Shown in pieces: positions 40,401-47,600 of a stretch of 64,000 nucleotides of DNA; within the stretch, counting starts at the first letter, position 1, and each line of letters starts with the position of its first letter. Origin of the DNA: Paludibacteraceae bacterium (lineage in GTDB: Bacteria > Bacteroidota > Bacteroidia > Bacteroidales > Paludibacteraceae); contig JAKSNJ010000001.1 of assembly GCA_024399965.1 (NCBI GenBank), forward strand, positions 105,067 through 169,066. The letters run 5' to 3'. A program made the position numbers and the translations under genes. The notes beneath the pieces were generated by a model, which ran no database searches, had not been told where the DNA came from, and saw only the letters and a list, made by a program, of their open reading frames with translations.

Positions 40401-40495
40401 TGAAGACGGCTGACGATTGGTCACAGGTTCAGTCGCTGATGAAGGGAATGTATATTATTTCAGATGGAACGAATGCGATTAAGATTATACGTTAA
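37442..40495 (+). CDS. Secreted multidomain adhesin-like protein C, paralog of A
   Basis: 1017 residues, signal peptide MIKRFIYSVLLLLSVLTVRAQ. Same order as protein A: an N-terminal jelly-roll (ECDFEDADERAQWVLNEC), an Fn3-like part, a second beta-sandwich with ASVRLGNWNIGSE and GHYGYAYFVLEC, an Ig-like piece (YRWYRTDDPDK), a PKD domain (IWDFGDGVVED) and GCDSVVHL / GCDSAVSL repeats. The C terminus differs: it ends GMYIISDGTNAIKIIR, like the last strand of a T9SS sorting domain. A and C probably arose by duplication. Translationally coupled to the gene before (TAATG); the next gene starts inside its 3' end. Confidence 0.82.
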   Translation: MIKRFIYSVLLLLSVLTVRAQIIYECDFEDADERAQWVLNECANPTKYASLTNYWNIGKPGHFAPTGENGLFIGTSEGATEAKYSAATTIENVAYRHLPHLEPGAYTLTFNWLANCKSGQEGLYACLVPSAINTYSAGTALTMSWFKQCVIPVSVDTVLHGTSTWDVATVHFAVPPTSDGDYKLVFVFFAVKGAANKPAPCVDNISLFVAGQCNAPFDVSHTIENADVNLQWKGTADKYDIRTYSYETGEWQEMSVPASAGNHQLVSNVQEGIGVFFLRSRCGDKYSEWVKYEKFIFHKGVRCIDYMDLNSKTCAYGSFASPGATKGVVDFGYADKYSRHTLHYVKGEIDPRTMEGYMGLQTKPDDALASVRLGNWNIGSEAEQMTYTYKVADDGNAILKLRYAVVMEDPAHDASAQPKFTLSILHNNRKLDGGCGEANFVSGGGLRPEDGWHISGGASTPVYWKDWTTVSVNLRDYIGETITVKLTTYDCSQSGHYGYAYFVLECEGGEMSDLNCGEDNPTTQFNAPDGFDYRWYRTDDPDKTLSNKQTYTIEPLDTNKYEVDVISKTNGQCYYTLRACGMPRIPTPRVTYDVYSTACSNRATFYNTSCVYVQNMITGLIGPSDENVTSLIWDFGDGVVEDNLSGVVQHEFPTNGGQYTVRVTAGISHNACQVTKEIVLNFPDISNDTTEILVEACRKNYPYGYTFGGKTYFNDVDSLFTLTSVVTGCDSVVHLDLNWHEYGPFVVKDTVCEGYVYDFFGRKITEGGVYDTVVVSPCGCDSAVSLQLNVVPRLTVDYPSTVAVCADNRTMVLPYEVTKGTLNTIELRFSNAEGLGLDSVYRFNSGEEVIVVLPEPINPDLLSATLTFLTPSCPIPAQPLTVELRYPTSVFTQEEGLMALMNEPYSGYDFVEFQWYRDGQRIEGAVYSYLSATNDDLGHVYRVDVKQAGSSRFVSTCDLIYLGTTALPNLLKAEGPYRVYTPFGMFMKTADDWSQVQSLMKGMYIISDGTNAIKIIR

Positions 40496-41399
40496 ATATG
40501 GTTTATTGCTTTTGGTAATGGCGGTACTGCCGTTACAAGCGCAGAATAGTGCCAATCGCCCCACCCACTATTTGGCTTTGCAGCTTGGGGGCGGTGAGGC
40601 GAACAATATCATGCCTCACTCCGACATCAAGCCCGATGCCGGTGCTGCCGGCAATGTGGCGTTCTTGTACGAAATGCACAAGGGCAGTTTCCTGTTTGGT
40701 TTGGGAGTAGGGGCGCAGTATCAGTTTACGGGTGAAAAACTGGACACCTATACCGAATCGTTTGCACGCGTGGACCGCAGTGGTGAACCTGTGCAATACG
40801 AATATGTCTATTCGCCTCTGAATGGTCGTGAGCACGATGTGCGTATCACGGTCCCTGTCTATTTTGGTTTGGAGTGGGGAAGTGTCGGCTATACTATTTT
40901 GGGTGCCAAGGCCTCCTATTCGCTTGTCAGTTCGTCTCGTACCACCGCCGACCTGCTCACGCAGGGTGTTTATGCGTGGGGTATTGAGCCCATTCGTACT
41001 GAGGGTGTCAACGACTGCACACCGCTGGGCTACTATCCCAAGCAGGGCTATGCCTCTGATGATACCTACGAGGAGTGCCTATGGGTGGCCCTGTCGCTGG
41101 AGGCAGGTGCCTATCTGCCTATAAATATAAATAAGGTACGTATGCGCATAGGCGCGTACGCGGAATATGCTTTCCGTATCGGGTCACTGCCTTCGCTCCC
41201 GATTGCGGACTATAGCAAAGTAGATGTCAGCCCCTATACGCAAAATATGGTGGATTTGCAGCAGAACTTGCTGCTCAATCCTGTCCTCAATTCGTCGCTT
41301 ATTTCGGACCGGCTGCACAACATGGAGGTCGGTATTCGCTGGACGGTACTGTTTGATGTCACCCATCACACCCCGCCCTGCCACTGCATGCGAGATTAG
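40473..41399 (+). CDS. Outer-membrane beta-barrel protein
   Basis: 308 residues from the ATG at 40473; an ATG at 40464 is also possible. Signal peptide MRLRLYVKYGLLLLVMAVLPLQAQ. The mature protein shows amphipathic strands with aromatic girdles (YLALQLGGG, FLFGLGVGAQYQF, ITVPVYFGLEWG, MRIGAYAEYAFRIG). It ends in a strand (NMEVGIRWTVLFDV) followed by a short tail. Probably an outer-membrane porin-like barrel without OmpA domain. It overlaps the 37442 gene by 23 bp, which suggests the pair is produced in fixed ratio. Confidence 0.8.
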   Translation: MRLRLYVKYGLLLLVMAVLPLQAQNSANRPTHYLALQLGGGEANNIMPHSDIKPDAGAAGNVAFLYEMHKGSFLFGLGVGAQYQFTGEKLDTYTESFARVDRSGEPVQYEYVYSPLNGREHDVRITVPVYFGLEWGSVGYTILGAKASYSLVSSSRTTADLLTQGVYAWGIEPIRTEGVNDCTPLGYYPKQGYASDDTYEECLWVALSLEAGAYLPININKVRMRIGAYAEYAFRIGSLPSLPIADYSKVDVSPYTQNMVDLQQNLLLNPVLNSSLISDRLHNMEVGIRWTVLFDVTHHTPPCHCMRD

Positions 41400-41427
41400 T
41401 ACCCCCTCATCGTTCGTCTATCTCGAC

Positions 41428-41460
41428 ACGAACGATATACGAACGATACACGAACGATAC
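41428..41460. repeat. Three tandem 11-bp units (ACGAACGATAC)
   Basis: Three copies, one with a T change, in the 240-bp spacer before the 2888-residue protein gene. Same unit length as the 13555-13598 repeat. Confidence 0.75.
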
Positions 41461-41562
41461 ACGGAGGATGAAAAAATGATATAGCAAATTATCTTAAAAA
41501 CACTGAATAAGGTAACAAATAGTAATAGAAATAATAAAAAATGAAACTTTTTGCATAAAATA

Positions 41563-41594
41563 CTTGCAAATATAAATAAAAAAGTGTATTTTTG
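41563..41594 (+). promoter_or_regulatory. Promoter of the 2888-residue protein gene
   Basis: -33 CTTG at 41563-41566, 20-bp spacer, -7 TATTTTTG at 41587-41594. The leader at 41611-41630 is almost identical to 57311-57330 upstream of the other large surface protein. Confidence 0.7.
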
Positions 41595-41639
41595 TACGCT
41601 GTTTGAAAAAACTTAATTATTAACCAAATTTTTTAAAGT

Positions 41640-44600
41640 ATGAGAAAAAGATTTATCTCATGGTTACTGTTCACAATGATGACAGTAATGGCCTTTGCAG
41701 GAAAGGAGGAACTCTATGTCCTGTATGAGGGCTTTGAAAGTGGCAACATTCCTGAGACATGGACTCAGGAAAGCTCCGGCCAACAGGCATGGTTTGTTGA
41801 GAAGAGCGATGTTGCTGTGTACCCCACAGGTGCTGCTGTAGGTGAATATCGCGCTATGTTGCGCAATACCACCGGTCAGACTCAGCGCAGTGTGACAAAA
41901 TTGATTACACCGGCTTTCGACATTAGCCAGACGGTGCAACCGGTTTTGATTTTCTCTCGTGCCCAAAATCAGAAAACGGGTGACGTAGATGAGTTGCGCA
42001 TTTATTATCGCGCTACCGCTACCGACCGTTGGGTACTGCTTAAGGAGTACACCTCCAAGCAAACCAAATGGACTGAAGAGACGATTGGGCTCCCGGGCGC
42101 AACGGCTACCTATCAGTTGGCGTTTGAGGGAACGGACAATTTCGGTAATGGTATTGCATTGGACGAGATTATTGTTCGTCCGGCTCCCACCTGCGAAGAT
42201 CCGTCTAACATCTCTGTGGACGGTTTGACCACTACTAGTGCAACCTTGCGCTGGAATGGCTCGTTGGATACCGAGAATTTCCGTGTCGTGTTGAGTACAA
42301 AGGAGATTACGGACATCGCCCAACCCGAAGGTGTGGTGTATGACCAGTTGATTAATGACTATAGTGTAAACATCAACGATCTGTCTCAAAACACCAAGTA
42401 CTATATGTATATCCAAGCTCAGTGTGGTGTAGAAGAGTCTGAGTGGTCTACATTTACTTTTACCACCAAGAACTTGGTTAATGTGCCCTATGTGCAGAAC
42501 TTTAATAAGAATTATGCTTCCGGTACGATTACTCAAGTAAGTTATTGGACTCACGGCACCAGCATCAAGAAAGATGACGGCTCTATGGAGTTCATGCCTT
42601 TTATTAACCAGAATACATCTGAAACCGCTTGGAAGAATTACTCTTTCTCCAATACGACTTGCTTGGTATTCACGGGTGCTCGCAACACATCTACGCTTAT
42701 CCCTGCCGGTGAGTATGTTTATGCCGCTACGCCGGAATTGAACGTAGAGAGTGTAAAGAACTTGCAAGCTTCTTTCTGGGGAACTTGCTACTCTAATTTT
42801 GACGAGGCAAACGCCAACGGTCTGATTGTCGGTGTAATGACTGACCCCTCCGATTGGACTACCTTTGTGCCTGTTGATACGGTTTATATTAACGGTGCAT
42901 CACTCTTTGACCGCTTTACCGTTTATTTTGATAGCTATGTAGGTGAGGGCAAATACATTGCTTTTGCCAGCAACTTTGTGGACAAGGCCAACATCTTCTT
43001 TATGGATGAGTTGGAGATCAAACTGAAAACCGGTGTTAAGATGCCGACCGATGTGTCTCTCTTCAACGCCACTTCTAAAGCTATCTCCATTAATGCCAAT
43101 ATGAACGGAGCATCGGCTTCTAAAGTGTATATCACCAAGCATGTCATTGAAGCTAAGACCGGTCAAGTGCAGCTCGACCCGTTGGCAGAATCTTTTGGTG
43201 CAGAGAATATACTTGCTACCTACGACGTTACATCATTCCCCTACACGGCAGTTCTGCCCGACAATGCGAATGGTATGTTCGTGCAAGTCTATGTGCAAAA
43301 CGTTGAAGGACAAAACGGCAGCGATTTTGCTTTGCCTCAGAAACAACTTGTTCCCAAACATTGGGACGGTCAGTCCGAGATGCTCATCAATTTTGATAAT
43401 ACCGATGTAGATAAAAACTGGTCTTCCAATGAACTCAAGAACTATTGGAATAACTCGTCTTCATACAACTATCCGTATGAGATGATTACGGACTTCTTTA
43501 CTGAGCCCGGCCTCAGTTCTTCCAGCACCGTTTATACCGTTCGTTATCCGTTATTGGGTGGTACAACGAATGCTACCAAATATCATAGTAAAGGCGGTGC
43601 CGTTTACCTCAAACGCGACCGTCGTGTCTTTGGTGACGGTACAGAGTGGATTATGCCTCACGGTCAATATATAGCACTGCCTGAAGTGGACGATATGAGT
43701 ACCTTCTTCCTCCAGTTCTATATGACTTCCTATAGCGATTCACATCCCGAAGCCAGTGGTGTGATTGTTGGTGCGATGACCGACCCATTTGATGCTTCTA
43801 CGTTTGATACCATTGCTACCGTTACTTCCGGTAATGATTGGTCACTGGCTATCGTCTCTTTTGCTGACTACAAAGGTAATGGTCACTTCCCTGCTATCAT
43901 GGCAGCTACTATGATTACCAACGACTCTTGGTCCGGTGGTTCAGGTTCGGGTAGTGGTACATCTTACAAGGATTACTATATGTCTGGTTCTTGGATTGAC
44001 GATGTACAATACCTCAAAGCCGGTGTTTGTATGCCTCCTTCAGGTATGAAAGCAGAGACAGGTTACGACCAAGCCACTATCACTTGGAATGCCAACGGCA
44101 TGGAGCAGTGGATTGTAAATATCTGCAAAGATGAGAAAATGGCTGACACCCTTGTTTCTGATACGGTGACAGTTGCTTCTTATTTGGCAAAGGAACTTGT
44201 TCCTCACACGATGTATTACTACAACATAGTAGCACTTTGTGGCGGTCAGGAATATCCGTCTGATAATGTTTACTTCGAGACAGAATGTCTCCCTGCTGAA
44301 GCTATTCCTTATAAGGAGGACTTCGAGGCGTATGCTTCAGGTAGTACGACCAAGATTGTTCCTGCTTGCTGGAATGTAATGCAACAAATGGTTAAATATA
44401 CCGGTTCAGGAGAGTCTTCTACTTCTTGGTACCCGTATGTAGGGGCTAGTACCTACGCACATACCGGCACGAAAGGTTATTATTTCCAATATTATAAGAT
44501 GACTTCGTCTTATAGCATTACGCCTAATATGGATAATAAACCTTCGTTCATTGCGCTTCCTTTGATGGCTGAAGAACTGAACAAACTGCAAATCACGTTC

Positions 44601-47600
44601 TGGATGAAGGCAGGTGGTACGTCTTACGTAGGCGACACCGTTTATGTAGGTGTAATGTCTGATCCGACCGACCTCGCTACTTTTGATACCATACAAATGG
44701 TACAAACGACTTCCGCTTATTCGGAATACATTGTTTCGTTCAAGGGTTATGAAGGTAAGGGTAAATACATTGCCTTCCTCAAGACAGCTCGCGAACTCGC
44801 TCGTGCTTGCTATTTGGACGACATTGTAGTGGATTACTTCTCCGATTGTGAAAAAACGCAAGGCGTTCAAGCCACTGACCTGACCGAGAACGGTGCTACC
44901 ATCAATTGGACAGCAAGCGATGCTCCACAGTATGAAGTGGTTGTAGCGGATACAGTTGTTACGCTTGGAAAAGAAGTAACGGTGGGTGGACATATCATTT
45001 TGGATAAGGTTGTTACCGAAAACACCCTGCTCATCAACCAATGCCCGAAAACAAATACCACGTATTATGTATATGTACGCTCATTGTGCGGTGAGCATAA
45101 TATTGGTGATTGGTCCAATGGAATTACGTTCAAGACCGAATGCGGTGCACAATCTGCAGGAGCTTATGGCTTCATTGATATTGCTTCCGACAAATTTAAG
45201 AATGAAGATTTCTTGTGCTGGACGGTTGGCAGTAGAAAAGGTACTACTAAACCTTCTGTTACAGTTGGTAGTCACCTATATATATATAACAGTAAACCTA
45301 CTGCTACTGCTCCTAACGAAGGCGCGTATGCTATTATGCCTCCCATCTTGGTAGATAGTATGAGTCGTCTGCAAGTTAAATTTACTGCTTCCGCTGGTAC
45401 CAATGCAACCAATCTAAGAGAACTGACGGTAGGTATTATTACCAACCCCAGTGACCTGAGTACATTCGAGGCAATTGAGACGGTAAAACTGCCTCAAGCA
45501 GTTACTTCTATCTCCAAAGCTAACCACGAAACTAACTTGGAAGAAGCCCAAACATATATTGTTCGTTTCGACAAATATGCCGGCGACTACGAGGGCAACT
45601 ACGGTAAGCAAATTATGTTCCTCTCTGAAAATGGTGAGGTAGCCAACTATATTTACCTTTATAGTTTGGAGGTTGACACTATTCCTACTTGCTCCGAACC
45701 TAATGCTATCAACGTGGTAGAAGTCAATGCGTATGACGCTACCTTTATATGGGATAGTATTAGTAATGCTTATGAGGCACAATTGCTGGATGCCAACAAA
45801 CAGGTTCTCCAAAGCAAATTAGTTGATACGTGCAAAGTTAAGTTTGAAGGTCTTACCGAACTGACCAAATACTACGTTCAAGCACGTAATATCTGCGCCG
45901 TAGGTGATACATCGGCTTGGTCTCCTTCAAAAGGTTTCAGGACAGAATGTCCTCCTGCATTCGCATTGCCGTATGCTCAGAACTTTGATGACTATGCTTC
46001 CGGTGCTGCCAACTATCCTGATTGTTGGGATCGTTTCTGTGTCGGTTCTACGACTACCTATCCCTACATTTACTCAACTGCGAAGAAAGATGGTAAGAAC
46101 GGTCTTTATATGTACCGTACGACATCTATCTATACGTATGCTGTCTTACCTCCATTTGAAGGTAAAACAAGCAACCTAATGGTAGATTTCGATTATCGTA
46201 ACTCTTCTACTTCGTATCCTATGGAGATGTATGTTGGTGTCGCAACCGATGTTACTTCTGCAGCAGGTATTGATTCTACCTTTGTCAAATTAGGTACGGT
46301 TACTGCGGTAAAATATGCTGCCCCGAACAATATTTGGTATCACTATCAACTTCAATTGGATCAATATACCGGAGAAAATGGACGTATCGTCTTCATTTCA
46401 CCCAAAGCAGCATCTTCCACCACCAATGGTTATGCTTATATAGACAATCTTGAGGTAGATAAGATTCCGACTTGCTTCAAACCCATAGATCTTACTTTCG
46501 TAAGTGCAACTCCTTCGACTGCAACGTTGTCTTGGACACCACAAGGCGAAGAAACCGCTTGGGATATCGCATACGTTCCCACCGGTGGCGACATAAAGAA
46601 CGCTACGATTGTTACTGTTTCGGGCAACGGACCTAAGGGTACAGTAACCGGATTGACCGATGGTACCGAATACGACTTCTATGTTCGTGCTAATTGTGGT
46701 GAAGGCGATGTATCAAGATGGTCCGCTATGATTAGTGGTGAGACCAACACGCTTGTTGCCTTGGCTGATGCACATTGGGATTTCGATAATGGTGCTACGC
46801 AAAAGTATATTCCCGGACAAACAACGTCGAAGCAGGAAATTGGTTGGAAAGTAGGTAACTATAGTGCAACCACTTACGCTACCAATGCTACCTATATGCC
46901 AAAGATGCAGGCAAATGCCTATAATACTACTACGAAATTGATGACATCTCAATATGCATATTCGGGTGATACTTGTTTGTACTTCTATGGTTACAGCACT
47001 GCTGGTATGGCTGCAATGTATGCTGCTCTTCCGCAAGTGAAGGATGCTGAACTGGGTGACTTGCAGATTTCGTTGAAGGGTCGTGCTAACTATGTAACTA
47101 AATCCAAGGTTTCCGACAAGGATAGTGTATATTATTACACATATTCTACCGGTAGTTACCAGCGCACGTTGTCTATAGGTGTGATGAAGGATATTTACGA
47201 TTTCGAGTCCGTTCAGCATATCGCAGACATTGAGTTTGATGAGATCTTGAAAGATGATGCCGGCAATATCGTAGAGGGCAACCACTGGAAAGATATTACC
47301 GTATCGCTCTATGGTGCTGAAGGTACGAATGTAGTTTTATATTCGAAGTATGATAAAAACAACATCTTCTATTTGGATGATGTCGTTTTGGAGAAGGAAA
47401 CAGGTATCAATATGCCTACTTTCGTCAAACTCGATGAGGAGACTTTTACCGGCAATCATGCTGACCTCGTATGGAAGTCCCGTGCTGCCAAGTTCGAGAT
47501 TACTGTTACCGATATGACGGATACCACGGTAGTTCTGAAGGACACTTTGAATCAGACATCTGTCTCGTTGGATAACCTGAATGCGCTTACCAATTATAGC

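Noticed and set aside
40473-41399. PorP/SprF family assignment for the barrel
   Set aside because: Length fits, but the usual N-terminal pattern (QDPQFSQYM..NPAYAG type) is absent, so only a general barrel call is made.
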